From contig JAEYQV010000009.1 of the NCBI GenBank assembly GCA_023409835.1, positions 1-52,472 on the forward strand: DNA of 52,472 nt. The letters run 5' to 3'. Positions 7,535-17,284 of this stretch are shown piece by piece. This stretch comes from Bacillota bacterium. Its GTDB lineage: Bacteria; Bacillota; Clostridia; Lachnospirales; Lachnospiraceae. Under the pieces are notes generated by a model, which worked only from the letters and a program-made list of their open reading frames with translations, searched no databases and was not told the DNA's origin. Both the position numbers and the translations under genes were made by a program. Within the stretch, counting starts at the first letter, position 1, and each line of letters starts with the position of its first letter.

Positions 7535-8680
7535 TTAAGTTCTCTCCGCCTTGATCTGGTTGGATACACTCAGTACAATTCCCATTTCAAAAAGGATAAC
7601 CATGACCGAGCTTCCTCCGTAGCTGATAAAAGGCAGCGGAATACCGGTGGAGGGAATGGTATTCGTAACAACAGCTATATTAATCAGTACCTGTGTTGCA
7701 ATATGGGCCAGGACTCCGGTTGCAATCAGTCCCCCGAACAGATCGGGAGAATTGATGGCAATAATGAAGATCCGCCAAATCAGCAGGATAAAGAGGAGGA
7801 TCAGAGCAATTGCTCCAAACAACCCCAGCTCTTCACAAATGACAGAGAAAATCATATCATTATGGGATTCCGGAATGAATCCAAGCTTCTGCATACTCTC
7901 TCCGAGTCCCTTGCCGAAGACACCTCCGGAAGCAATTGCATATAAGCCCTGGAGAATCTGATACCCCTTCGGTTCCGTCTCAACATTCAGCCAGACCGTA
8001 ATACGTTCCGACCGGTAAGAGACAAAGAAGATCAAAAGTGAGCCCACCGCAGCCAATAGGGTTCCCGAGACAATGAAATACGCCTTTTTCTTACTGGCTA
8101 CAAAGCAGATGGAAACCATAATGACACAGATGACCAGTGCCGTCGAGAAGTTCTCGATTACAATCAATGCCAGTAATGGTGAAATAAAGAGGATGACCCG
8201 TAGGAAGCCGCGGAATTTATCCAGCTTTCTGGGTGCTGTGTTAACTATGTAGGCAGTTAGGAGGATTACGGCAATTTTGGTAAGCTCAGAGGGTTGAAAC
8301 CTGCCGAGAGGTCCCATGTCAATCCAACGCTTTGCACCGTTTACTACATCCCCGAAGATCAAAACATATACCTGCAGCACCAGACACATAATATATAAAA
8401 TCGTTATCGGCTTCAGCTTAATGATCGGAAGCTTTGTGATATAGATATGATAATCTATCTTGGATATGAACAGCATGACCAATATTCCGGCACCGGCAAA
8501 CAGTGCCTGACGCTCAAGATAGTGAGTGGCATTGCCAAACTCTCTTTGCGCGTTATAGGAAGAGGTGCTGTAAATCATAACCAAGCCAAAGCATACAAGA
8601 AAAAGTATCAGAAACAATAAGCTGTAGTCATAATAGCTATGCATTCTCTTTTGCTTTGTTCCACCGGCTGTTCTGCTCAT
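7535..8680 (-). CDS. SEDS peptidoglycan polymerase FtsW/SpoVE
   Basis: Polytopic membrane glycosyltransferase of the SEDS family (FtsW/RodA/SpoVE), which polymerises lipid II with a partner class B PBP. About ten hydrophobic segments are visible. Family motifs include KRWIDMGPLGRFQPSELTK and, near the end, STGIPLPFISYGGSS. I choose the ATG at 8680, with GGAGG five bases upstream, over a GTG at 8695. It follows murD in the dcw cluster, where Bacillus has spoVE. The sequence does not tell whether it serves division, sporulation cortex or both, so no symbol is given. Confidence 0.93.
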   Translation of the reverse strand: MSRTAGGTKQKRMHSYYDYSLLFLILFLVCFGLVMIYSTSSYNAQREFGNATHYLERQALFAGAGILVMLFISKIDYHIYITKLPIIKLKPITILYIMCLVLQVYVLIFGDVVNGAKRWIDMGPLGRFQPSELTKIAVILLTAYIVNTAPRKLDKFRGFLRVILFISPLLALIVIENFSTALVICVIMVSICFVASKKKAYFIVSGTLLAAVGSLLIFFVSYRSERITVWLNVETEPKGYQILQGLYAIASGGVFGKGLGESMQKLGFIPESHNDMIFSVICEELGLFGAIALILLFILLIWRIFIIAINSPDLFGGLIATGVLAHIATQVLINIAVVTNTIPSTGIPLPFISYGGSSVMVILFEMGIVLSVSNQIKAERT

Positions 8681-8741
8681 GAAATCCTCCATCACTTATT
8701 TCTATCAACTTGAATGTAAGTTACCTAGAAGGTAATGCTCG

Positions 8742-10112
8742 TTAAGACTGCAGCATTTCCCTGACATATTCCTTGAATAGCCTGCCGCGCTGCTCATAAT
8801 TCTCAAACATTCCCCAGCTGGCACAGGCAGGGGATAATAATACCGCATCCCCCTCCTTGGCCTTGTCGGCACAGACACGGACCGCTTCCTTCAAGCTTTC
8901 TACCATAATAATATTGGTAAAGCCATGGCGGATGGCAGTCTCAGCAATCTTCTCCCTGGTTTGACCCAGAAGCACCAGATATCTTACCTTACCCTCGAAG
9001 GCTTCGATCCATTCATCAAATTCATTGTTTTTATCATAACCTCCGCCAATCACAAGCGTCGGACTCTTCATTGCCTGAACGGCTTTGATGGATGCATCGG
9101 GGTTGGTTCCCTTGGAATCGTTGTAATAGGTAACTCCGTTAATTGTCTCCACATATTCGATCCGGTGTTCCACCGCGTGGAAGGAGGTAATCGCCTTTTT
9201 AATCAGCTCCATCGGAACGCCCATGGTAATTGCAATGCCCACACCCGCCATGACATTCTCATAGCTGTGCTTGCCGAGAATCCGCAGTTCATTCACATTG
9301 CAGACGAGTTGTCTGACACCGTTAACCGCATAATAGATCTCTTCCCCCGTAAGGAACAAGCCATCCTTTAGCTCCCTCTCACTGGAGAAGAACAATACTC
9401 TGGTATGGAGCCTGCCCGCCATAACCCGAAGGGTTTCATCCTCGTAGTTCAGAACGCACAGCTCAGACATGGTCTGGTTTCTGGCTACATTTTCCTTCAT
9501 CCTGATGTAGTTTTCCATGGTATGATGACGATTCAGGTGATCCGGTGTAATATTTAAGATCGCACTGACATCGGGCTTGAATTCATCAATTGTCTCCAGC
9601 TGGAAGCTGCTCAGCTCGATAACGGATACCGCTTTCTCCGTAGCCTCCAGTGCAATATCCGTATAAGGATTGCCGATATTTCCCACCACATTAACCTCTT
9701 CAAACCAGGTCTTCATAATCTCACCGACCAGAGTGGTCGTCGTCGTTTTACCGTTAGTTCCGGTAATGCCGATGATTTTTCCCTTGGAGAAGCGGTAAGC
9801 AAGCTCAATCTCACCCCAGACCGGAACTCCCTTTAACCTGATTGCTTCTACAATCGGATGATCCACCGCGATCCCCGGACTAATAACCAGAAGGTCCAGG
9901 TGATCCGCTATGTCCTGCGGTAGCTCCCCGAAGATTGCCTGAAAATTATGATGAATATCAAATTGATCCTTAAAATCCTCGACCCTAAGCTTCGTATTAC
10001 CGTCATAAAGTATTACGAACGCACCCTGCTTCTGCAGCAGTCTGGTTGCGGATATACCGCTCTTTGCTGCTCCGAATACCAGAACCTTCTTATTATTTAA
10101 CTGCATAATCAT
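8742..10112 (-). CDS. murD: UDP-MurNAc-L-alanine:D-glutamate ligase MurD
   Basis: Cytoplasmic ATP-dependent ligase adding D-Glu to UDP-MurNAc-L-Ala. The Mur-ligase P-loop is GITGTNGKTTTT, with the downstream motifs NITPDHLNRH and YYNDSKGTNPDAS. The N-terminal Rossmann-like domain starts with NKKVLVFGAAKSGIS. Several in-frame starts exist; the ATG at 10112 has AAAGG seven bases upstream and yields 456 residues, the family length. It lies 117 bp after mraY. High certainty. Confidence 0.96.
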   Translation of the reverse strand: MIMQLNNKKVLVFGAAKSGISATRLLQKQGAFVILYDGNTKLRVEDFKDQFDIHHNFQAIFGELPQDIADHLDLLVISPGIAVDHPIVEAIRLKGVPVWGEIELAYRFSKGKIIGITGTNGKTTTTTLVGEIMKTWFEEVNVVGNIGNPYTDIALEATEKAVSVIELSSFQLETIDEFKPDVSAILNITPDHLNRHHTMENYIRMKENVARNQTMSELCVLNYEDETLRVMAGRLHTRVLFFSSERELKDGLFLTGEEIYYAVNGVRQLVCNVNELRILGKHSYENVMAGVGIAITMGVPMELIKKAITSFHAVEHRIEYVETINGVTYYNDSKGTNPDASIKAVQAMKSPTLVIGGGYDKNNEFDEWIEAFEGKVRYLVLLGQTREKIAETAIRHGFTNIIMVESLKEAVRVCADKAKEGDAVLLSPACASWGMFENYEQRGRLFKEYVREMLQS

Positions 10113-10229
10113 TACCATGCCTTTCTTCATAACCTGCAAACCGTCTGTTAGAAATCCTATGAGCTCTCACTCCTCAGGCATTGCTCTTGCATGTATGCCT
10201 GCCCCTTAATAGCTTGATGGTTGATATCT

Positions 10230-11198
10230 TTACGTTATACCGATCAGTGCGATCAGGCATAATATCGTAGTAACGATGGAAAATACTGCAACCACCCGGG
10301 TTTCAGACCATCCCATTAATTCAAAATGGTGATGGATCGGTGCCATCCTAAATAATCGCTTGCCACCCGTAAGCTTAAAGTATCCTACCTGAAGCATTAC
10401 GGAGATAACCTCCACCAGATAAATTGCTCCAACCATAAGAATGAACAGCGGCATTTTCATAACATAAGCCGAGGCTGCAACAAAACCGCCCAGGGCAAGG
10501 GACCCGGTATCTCCCATAAAAACCTTGGCTGGATAAACATTGTATAGCAGAAAAGCCAGCAGGCTTCCTGCCACAGCTCCCGTAATCGGAGATATTCCGC
10601 TATTCATTCCGATTGCCACTACCGTAAAGAAGGTTGCAATCAAAACAGTAACACTGGACTCTAAACCGTCCAATCCATCTGTAAAATTAGAGCCGTTCAC
10701 TGTGCCAAGTACTACGATGAATAGCATTGGCAGGAACAGGTAGCTGACATCAACAAATTTCCCTCCGGAGAAAGGAATCAGCATCAGGGTTACATCCTCC
10801 ATAGAATTGACGAGATAATAGCCGAGAATTGCAGTTACCAGTATCTGCCCAAGCATCTTCTGCCAGGCCTTCAGTCCCAGGGAACGTTTCATTACCACTT
10901 TTATGTAATCATCGATAAAACCGATAATACCAAAGCCGATCGTTGCAAACAATACCGGAATAATTTCTTTATATTCTTTGATGTAAAACAATGAGGTGAT
11001 GGAAATGCTCAACACAATCACTATTCCACCCATGGTTGGAGTACCGGACTTCTTCTGATGGGATTCCGGCCCCTCCTGCCTGATGTACTGACCAAATTTA
11101 AGTTTCTTTAAAAAGGGTATCAAAAGCGGGCAAAGCACCACGCACACTCCAAATGAAATAATGACAGGTAACACTACCCTAAAAGCCGAGAAATCCAT
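10230..11198 (-). CDS. mraY: Phospho-MurNAc-pentapeptide transferase MraY
   Basis: Membrane enzyme that forms lipid I from UDP-MurNAc-pentapeptide and undecaprenyl phosphate. Ten hydrophobic segments are visible over 322 residues. Signatures include GTPTMGG, the Mg-binding FIDDYIK, NFTDGLDGL, FMGDTGSLALGG and the C-terminal MAPIHHHFE. AGGAG lies five bases before the ATG. murE, usually just upstream in Bacillus, is missing here and lies at 33537-34994. High certainty. Confidence 0.97.
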   Translation of the reverse strand: MDFSAFRVVLPVIISFGVCVVLCPLLIPFLKKLKFGQYIRQEGPESHQKKSGTPTMGGIVIVLSISITSLFYIKEYKEIIPVLFATIGFGIIGFIDDYIKVVMKRSLGLKAWQKMLGQILVTAILGYYLVNSMEDVTLMLIPFSGGKFVDVSYLFLPMLFIVVLGTVNGSNFTDGLDGLESSVTVLIATFFTVVAIGMNSGISPITGAVAGSLLAFLLYNVYPAKVFMGDTGSLALGGFVAASAYVMKMPLFILMVGAIYLVEVISVMLQVGYFKLTGGKRLFRMAPIHHHFELMGWSETRVVAVFSIVTTILCLIALIGIT

Positions 11199-11302
11199 GA
11201 AAGCTCCTATCCGCCTCGTCTGTCAGGCTCAATTCTTATGTATTAATCCTTTGTCTGTTAATAACCTAGCTATTATACTTGATTGCTTTCTTAAAAACAA
11301 TA

Positions 11303-13252
11303 TTAATTGTAGTATAATATAAAATCACTTTTATTCTCAATGATCTCCCCCGGCAGAGGAAATTGCTCGCTCACCTTTTCTCCTGCTCCGAGCTTGTATA
11401 ATTCACCAAAATTATATATTTTCATCAGCTCCTTAACCTCCTTCTCTGTCTTCCCGACAAAGTCCGGCATCGTAAAGGAACCGACATTGAATTTCTTAAT
11501 TTCTGCTTCATTATAGCTTGGTTCCACTCCCAGATAGGGAAGGATATTATCAAAAAGCTCTGAGATAACCGGTGCCGCTATTGTCCCGCCGTAGTAAATA
11601 CCGGTGGGTTCGTCAATTAGTACCAGAGCCATAACCTTCGGATCATTGGCCGGTGCGAAGCCGATAAAGGAGGAGATATATTTGTTACTGCTTCTCGGCA
11701 GCTTCTCCGAGGTTGCTGTTTTTCCCCCGATTCGAAAGCCGGGAAGGTATGCTCTCTTACCGGTTCCATCGGAAACGACTGACTCTAATAGCATCTTCAT
11801 GGTTTCCGAGGTTTCCTTTGAGACAGCACCCTCTGTGGTCTTATATTCCAGAGTTTTTACCGTTCTTCCATCCGGTGTCTTTATGGAAATTCCCAGATGA
11901 GGGGTAATCAGTGTGCCTCCGTTAACAATGGCGCTGGCAGCTGTCATCAGCTGCAGAGGTGTGATCTGGAACGACTGTCCGAAGGACATGGTTGCCAGCT
12001 CAACCGCTCCGATATTTTCCTTTTTATGCATGATGGAATTGGCTTCTCCCGGAAGGTCAATTCCTGTTTTGTTGAATAATCCGAGCCGGTCATAATACAG
12101 ATACATCTTATCGACACCAACCCGTGCCCCGATCTCCATAAAGACCGGATTACAGGAATTCTGAATACCCTCGACGAAGCTCTGGCTGCCGTGGCCTCCT
12201 GCCTTGTGGCACCGGATAATCCGATCCTCTACCTTCTTATAGCCGGGACAGTAGAAGGTATCGGTGAGCTTGACAACTCCTTCCTCCAGGGCTGCGGTGG
12301 CGGTTACAATCTTAAAGGCAGATCCCGGTTCGTAGGTATCACTGATGCAGGCATTACGCCACATTCCGTTTAAGGCATCAGTTTTCTGCTGTTCCGTCAT
12401 TGTCATACCCGCATACTTCGCAGCAATATCCTCACTCAGGGTATACGGATCATTCAGATTAAATTCCGGAGCATTGACCATTGCATAGATCTCACCGTTC
12501 TGGGGGTTCATAACAATCAGCTTAACGTTATTTGCATTTTTCGCCTGCATTACCTTAAGAGCTGCCTGTTCTGCGTATTTCTGGATGTTTACGTCAAGAC
12601 TTGTATATAGATCATTTCCGGGCTGCGGCTCAATCCTGTCCTCCGCTGCATTTTCTATCTCTACGCCGTAGGCAGTTGTCAGCGTCAGGATGGTTCCGTC
12701 GATTCCCTTCAGATATTTCTCATATTTTACTTCCAATCCGATGATGCCCTGGTTATCGCTTCCGGTGAAGCCGATCACCTTGGAGGCAAGACTGTCATAG
12801 GGATAATAGCGTTTATAGTCTTCATCCACCATTACCCCATCCAGATCATATTCCCTGATCCTGTCTGCAATCTCCTTATCCACATTGGATTTAATCCGTT
12901 CAATGGAGGAGACCTTCTCTACTCTCTTCCTTACCTGCTCCTCCGAGAGTCCCAGCTCCTCGGACAATAGTTTTATTACCCTCTCCGCATCCGTGATCTG
13001 ACTATGGATGACGGAGATCGTGCATACCGGTTTATTGGTGGCCAGCTCCACTCCGTTGATGTCATAAATACTACCCCGTTCTGCTTTAATTGCTCTCTCT
13101 CTCTCATGGAGTGCCTTTGCTCTGGCAGCATAATCTGCTGATTTATATATCATAAAATAGCCAAGTCTTCCCGTTAAACCGATTGCAGCAATAATAACGA
13201 TAACAACAATAATCAATATATTCTTTCTGTTATAAGTCCTGTTTCTTGCCAT
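11303..13252 (-). CDS. spoVD: Class B penicillin-binding protein with PASTA, SpoVD-like
   Basis: Transpeptidase that cross-links peptidoglycan, anchored by one N-terminal membrane helix near residues 12-36. With an ATG at 13252 the product has 649 residues; an ATG at 13285 has no visible ribosome binding site. After the PBP dimer domain the transpeptidase domain shows SAFK (S311), SCN (S366) and GGKTATSEK, that is KTA instead of the usual KTG. A single PASTA domain occupies about the last 58 residues (TMPDFVGKTEKEVKELM). Second of two class B PBPs in the cluster, the same arrangement as pbpB-spoVD in Bacillus. The SpoVD assignment rests on position and PASTA and is inferred. Confidence 0.88.
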   Translation of the reverse strand: MARNRTYNRKNILIIVVIVIIAAIGLTGRLGYFMIYKSADYAARAKALHERERAIKAERGSIYDINGVELATNKPVCTISVIHSQITDAERVIKLLSEELGLSEEQVRKRVEKVSSIERIKSNVDKEIADRIREYDLDGVMVDEDYKRYYPYDSLASKVIGFTGSDNQGIIGLEVKYEKYLKGIDGTILTLTTAYGVEIENAAEDRIEPQPGNDLYTSLDVNIQKYAEQAALKVMQAKNANNVKLIVMNPQNGEIYAMVNAPEFNLNDPYTLSEDIAAKYAGMTMTEQQKTDALNGMWRNACISDTYEPGSAFKIVTATAALEEGVVKLTDTFYCPGYKKVEDRIIRCHKAGGHGSQSFVEGIQNSCNPVFMEIGARVGVDKMYLYYDRLGLFNKTGIDLPGEANSIMHKKENIGAVELATMSFGQSFQITPLQLMTAASAIVNGGTLITPHLGISIKTPDGRTVKTLEYKTTEGAVSKETSETMKMLLESVVSDGTGKRAYLPGFRIGGKTATSEKLPRSSNKYISSFIGFAPANDPKVMALVLIDEPTGIYYGGTIAAPVISELFDNILPYLGVEPSYNEAEIKKFNVGSFTMPDFVGKTEKEVKELMKIYNFGELYKLGAGEKVSEQFPLPGEIIENKSDFILYYN

Positions 13253-13370
13253 TGATATCAAACCTTGAATATCTTGTCGTTTCATTTTATTACAGATGAA
13301 TTCGCTTTATTCATTCAATGGCCCGATTACCTTTTATTCCATATGTCCTCTCTGTCACCTGCTGTTATCC

Positions 13371-15560
13371 TTAAGGCGTTTCGCCTAAGCCGGACTCCGG
13401 TGGCGATCCGCTGTTAATCCCACCTACATTCTGCTCCTCCGGATTGTTCTGTTCCTCCGGATTGTTCTGTTCCTCCGGGCTGTTCTGTTCCTCCGGATTG
13501 TTCTGTTCCCCCGGATTGTTCTGTTCCCCCGGGTCACCGGAAGTCTCCGGAGTCGGATTTTGATTCAATGGGCTTTGTTCCTGCACCGGCATCTGACCGC
13601 CTTCATTTCCTTCTGCAGCAGGGTCCCCCTGGCTTTCAGGATTATCTTCGTTACCTGTCTGCTGCTCTCCGGTATCACCGTTAGCCGGTTCGATATCTCC
13701 GGAGTTTTCAGGAGCTATGTCTCCGATTGCCGCAGCCTCCTCCTCCGTCGGAAGAAGATAATTAATCTCCCCTTCCGGATAGATACCCAGTGCCGGTAAT
13801 ATTTCCGTCAGAACCTTACTAGTCAGCTTGGTGGCGATAGAGCTGTCATCCTGTCTGGTTACATTCTGCGGTTCATCAACGATGACATAGATTACTACCT
13901 GCGGATTAATCGCAGGTACGGCTCCCAGGAAGGACACCAGATATTTCTTGGCTTCACGGGGGTATTTCTGCGCAGTACCCGTCTTTCCGCCTACGGAATA
14001 ACCGGGTACCTGAGCAGGCTTCGCTGTTCCCAGCTCTACTGTCTGGTACATATATTTCTGAATAAACTCGGAGGTCTCTTCTGATACGGTCTGTCTGACA
14101 ATTAGCGGATCAAACTGCTTTACGATTGCACCATCATCATTCACAATCCGCTTAACGACATGGGGCTGATAATATTTGCCTCCGTTTACAAGGGAACTGA
14201 AACCGGCTGCCATCTGAAGCATCGTCGTATTGAAGGTCTGTCCGAAGCTGCTGGAAGCCAGCTCCGTTGCGTTGAGATTCTCATAGGCGGTTATAATTCC
14301 CGCTTCTTCACCGGGCAGATCAATTCCGGTCTTGCTTCCGAACCCGAAGCTTTTCTCATATTGATAGAAGGTATCCTTACCCTCCAGTGCCGCAATTTGC
14401 ATCAGTGCATCATTGCAGGACTTCATCAGAGCCTCACCGAGAGTGATTGTTCCATGACCGGTCACTTTATTACACTTGATATGCCATCCGCCGATATACT
14501 CACCTCCGTCACATTCGAAGGTCGAATTCTCAGAAACCAAGCTCTCCTCCAACCCGGCTGATATTGTAAAGGGCTTAAAGGTAGAGCCCGGTTCATAGCC
14601 AAAGCTGATCACATCATTTTTCCATAGCTTATTTAAGGCTTCCGTTTTCTGCTCCTGGGTCATGGACTCCAGCTCCTCCTGGGGATATATCTCCTCCAGG
14701 CTTCTGGGTGAATTCAGGTTATATTCCTGATTCGATGCCATCCCTATGATCTCTCCGGTATTCGGGTCCATAACCAGGATACCGATATTTTTACTGCCTG
14801 TTTCGGCATTAAATTCCTTGATATTCTTCTGAAGAATTCTCTGTATATTAGCATCAATCGTACTTACGATGGAATTGCCGTTTTCTGCCTTCTTAACAAT
14901 ACGTTCAATATTTAAGGAGGAATCATAATATCCATATTCCCTGCCGTTCGTTCCATTCAGCTCATTATTATAATACTCTTCTAATCCGTAATAGCCGACA
15001 TTATCTGCAGAGGTGAAACCGATGATATCACAGGCAAGCGTATCAAAGGGATAGGTTCTAACATACTCCTCTTCAAACCATATGCTTTTGATATTCTTCT
15101 TCTCCTCCATCAGCTCTTTAAACTGATTAACCTCCTCCACCTTAAGGTTCTTAAGCAGGATCACATATTGACTCTCCGGTCTCGTATCGAGGAGATCCTG
15201 AATCTTCTGAGGGTCAATACCGAAGCTTTGCTGCAGGGCTTCCTTCGTCTGAGGGATATACTCCGAATTTAAGAGCATATTCTTGGGATCAAATATCAGA
15301 CGGAACTGTAGCTCACTGCGAGCCAGGACAGTTCCGTTTCTGTCCAGAATATCCCCTCTCTTGTAGGGCAATACCGCACTGACATAAGACTGCCTGGACA
15401 GTACCTGCTTCGCATAGCGATCCCCATCCGTCTGCATAATGTAGATCAGCCTTCCGATCAGGCCCGTTAAAAGCAGAGTAATAACACAAAATACAAGCAA
15501 TAATCTTGCTTGCATTCGTGACGTAAATATCTTAATTTTTCTCTCTCTATTTTTTTCCAT
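13371..15560 (-). CDS. Class B penicillin-binding protein, PBP2/FtsI-like with low-complexity tail
   Basis: Septal-type transpeptidase, 729 residues. One membrane helix lies at about 18-43. The transpeptidase motifs are S326-TFK, S381-C-N and K526-T-G. It lies directly after the FtsL-like gene and before the SpoVD-like PBP, as expected for the division PBP. Unlike Bacillus PBP2B it has no PASTA domain; instead about the last 110 residues are rich in N, E, Q, P and G, ending in repeated NNPEEQ hexapeptides encoded by 18-bp DNA repeats (13429-13536). The tail would lie outside the membrane. Function is clear; the role of the tail is unknown. Confidence 0.92.
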   Translation of the reverse strand: MEKNRERKIKIFTSRMQARLLLVFCVITLLLTGLIGRLIYIMQTDGDRYAKQVLSRQSYVSAVLPYKRGDILDRNGTVLARSELQFRLIFDPKNMLLNSEYIPQTKEALQQSFGIDPQKIQDLLDTRPESQYVILLKNLKVEEVNQFKELMEEKKNIKSIWFEEEYVRTYPFDTLACDIIGFTSADNVGYYGLEEYYNNELNGTNGREYGYYDSSLNIERIVKKAENGNSIVSTIDANIQRILQKNIKEFNAETGSKNIGILVMDPNTGEIIGMASNQEYNLNSPRSLEEIYPQEELESMTQEQKTEALNKLWKNDVISFGYEPGSTFKPFTISAGLEESLVSENSTFECDGGEYIGGWHIKCNKVTGHGTITLGEALMKSCNDALMQIAALEGKDTFYQYEKSFGFGSKTGIDLPGEEAGIITAYENLNATELASSSFGQTFNTTMLQMAAGFSSLVNGGKYYQPHVVKRIVNDDGAIVKQFDPLIVRQTVSEETSEFIQKYMYQTVELGTAKPAQVPGYSVGGKTGTAQKYPREAKKYLVSFLGAVPAINPQVVIYVIVDEPQNVTRQDDSSIATKLTSKVLTEILPALGIYPEGEINYLLPTEEEAAAIGDIAPENSGDIEPANGDTGEQQTGNEDNPESQGDPAAEGNEGGQMPVQEQSPLNQNPTPETSGDPGEQNNPGEQNNPEEQNSPEEQNNPEEQNNPEEQNVGGINSGSPPESGLGETP
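13429..13536. repeat. Six 18-bp tandem repeats inside the PBP gene
   Basis: Six units of 18 bp, consensus TTCTGTTCCTCCGGATTG, in frame with the PBP gene and encoding repeated hexapeptides of the type NNPEEQ or NNPGEQ on the minus strand. In-frame unit length means copy-number change would keep the reading frame. Confidence 0.93.
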
Positions 15561-15589
15561 TGTATCCTGACTCCGTCCACCTTGGCAAT

Positions 15590-16108
15590 TTATTTGGGAA
15601 TGTCCTGATACTGTCTTACATAACCCTCGTCCTTACCCCGATATGTAATTACAGTGTTCTTATTCGGATATACCATACCAAGCTCACCGACAGCAACCCG
15701 GTAGATATAATCAAGATCATAGGTGGCATTCACCTGTGAATAGGCAGCATCATTTTCATTTTTCATGGTCGTAAGGGTATGCTCCATTTTAACAATGTCC
15801 TTCTCCATAGAGGTGACATCATGCTGGAGCATTAAATATTGCACGCAGAAATAAAGGGTTGCAACAATGGCCATCGTAAGCACCAGCATGGAGGTCATGC
15901 TGATTCCGGACATCATCCTTGGCTGCCTTTGCCCCTGTCTCCCAGGTGACTGTCTCCTCTCGGGCTGTGGCTGCCGTATGGGGGACGGAGTCCTTACCGG
16001 CTCCTCTCTCCTGGTATCGGGCACCGCACTTAGCTTGCGTACCGTATTTCCCTCCACATAGCTTGTCCTGTTATTCTCGAATTGATATCGCCTTTTGTTA
16101 ACCTCCAT
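15590..16108 (-). CDS. ftsL: FtsL-like cell division protein
   Basis: Small bitopic protein of 172 residues. About 70 basic, proline-rich cytoplasmic residues are followed by a membrane helix at about 71-94 (SMLVLTMAIVATLYFCVQYL) and a coiled coil at about 96-125, the FtsL layout. GAGGGG lies seven bases before the ATG. Position between rsmH and the first class B PBP is the standard ftsL position. Primary sequence of FtsL is poorly conserved, so the call rests on architecture and synteny. Confidence 0.82.
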   Translation of the reverse strand: MEVNKRRYQFENNRTSYVEGNTVRKLSAVPDTRREEPVRTPSPIRQPQPERRQSPGRQGQRQPRMMSGISMTSMLVLTMAIVATLYFCVQYLMLQHDVTSMEKDIVKMEHTLTTMKNENDAAYSQVNATYDLDYIYRVAVGELGMVYPNKNTVITYRGKDEGYVRQYQDIPK

Positions 16109-16314
16109 GTAATAACCCCTCTCTCAGCACCGTTTAAGTCTATACTATCTTGTGTAATCTGCTGTCAGCCGACTGTCGGTTATTTCCCGCTGTATGTACC
16201 GCGGGCTCCTTTTCAAGTAAAGCTTTTATCTTCATTTAAAGTTTTCTTCATTTTCTTTTGTATGTCTTCTTTTCCTGCTCGAGGCAGTTTTGTTTTAACG
16301 ATGCTAAAAGTTAC

Positions 16315-17247
16315 TTAAGCTTTCTCAAATACCCTCAGCTTTGCACTTTTCGATCTCTTATTATATTCCAGTTCCTCCTCTGACGGAAGAATGGGCTTTC
16401 TGGAAATTACCGTCCCCCGGGAACGATTACCGCATACGCATACCGGAAAGCTTGGCGGACAGGTACAGGGATTCTCATTTGTCTTAAAGCATACCTTGAC
16501 AATCCTGTCCTCTAAGGAATGAAAGGTGATGATACATAACCTTCCACCGGGATTTAGTAACTCAATCATATCCTGAAGGGTATCCCTTAGTACCTCAAGC
16601 TCCCGGTTCAGCTCTATCCGGATTGCCTGAAAGGTTCGCTTCGCCGGATGTCCGGTACCTACCCTCAGCTTAGCGGGAATTGCTGCTTTGATTGCTTCAA
16701 TCAGTTCAAAGGTTGTCTCGATCGGCTTCTCATTCCTCACGCGGACGATATGCTTTGCAATATTCTTAGCGAAATTATCCTCTCCGTAATCCCGGATGAT
16801 CCGATATAGCTCCATCTCGCTGTAATGATTCACAATGTCCTTCGCTGTCTTCTCACCTCTTGTATCCATTCTCATGTCAAGCGGTGCATCTTCTTTATAG
16901 GAAAAGCCTCTCTCCGGTGTGTCCAGTTGATAGGAGGATACTCCGAGGTCCAGAAGGATTCCGTCCACCCGGAGTATATGATTATCATTCAAGACCTTCT
17001 TCATATCGCAGTAATTACTTCTTATGATCGTTACCCTGTCCGAATAGGGTAAAAGCCTCTCTCCGGCCGCCTGAATAGCAGCCTCATCCTGATCAATTCC
17101 GATCAATCTCCCTGTCGTTAATCTGGCTGCGATTTCATAGGAATGACCGCCGCCTCCCAGGGTTCCGTCCACATAGATACCGGACGGTTTAATATTCAAA
17201 TTCTCTATTACTTCTTCCAATAACACAGATTTATGTTCAAATACCAT
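16315..17247 (-). CDS. rsmH: 16S rRNA m4C1402 methyltransferase RsmH
   Basis: SAM-dependent methyltransferase (MraW) that modifies N4 of C1402 in 16S rRNA. It begins EHKSVLLEEVI and has the SAM motif DGTLGGGGHS and the family motif LDLGVSSYQLD; GHPAKRTFQAIRIELN and ITFHSLEDRIVK follow. Length 310 is standard. AGGAG is six bases from the ATG, and mraZ ends 38 bp upstream. The 206-bp spacer to ftsL contains two short GC-rich dyads (CCCGC/GCGGG at 16186-16205 and CCGA/TCGG at 16169-16179) of unknown role. Confidence 0.97.
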   Translation of the reverse strand: MVFEHKSVLLEEVIENLNIKPSGIYVDGTLGGGGHSYEIAARLTTGRLIGIDQDEAAIQAAGERLLPYSDRVTIIRSNYCDMKKVLNDNHILRVDGILLDLGVSSYQLDTPERGFSYKEDAPLDMRMDTRGEKTAKDIVNHYSEMELYRIIRDYGEDNFAKNIAKHIVRVRNEKPIETTFELIEAIKAAIPAKLRVGTGHPAKRTFQAIRIELNRELEVLRDTLQDMIELLNPGGRLCIITFHSLEDRIVKVCFKTNENPCTCPPSFPVCVCGNRSRGTVISRKPILPSEEELEYNKRSKSAKLRVFEKA

Positions 17248-17284
17248 CTTGGGCTCCTATACTGCTTGTCCTCTATCTTACCGA

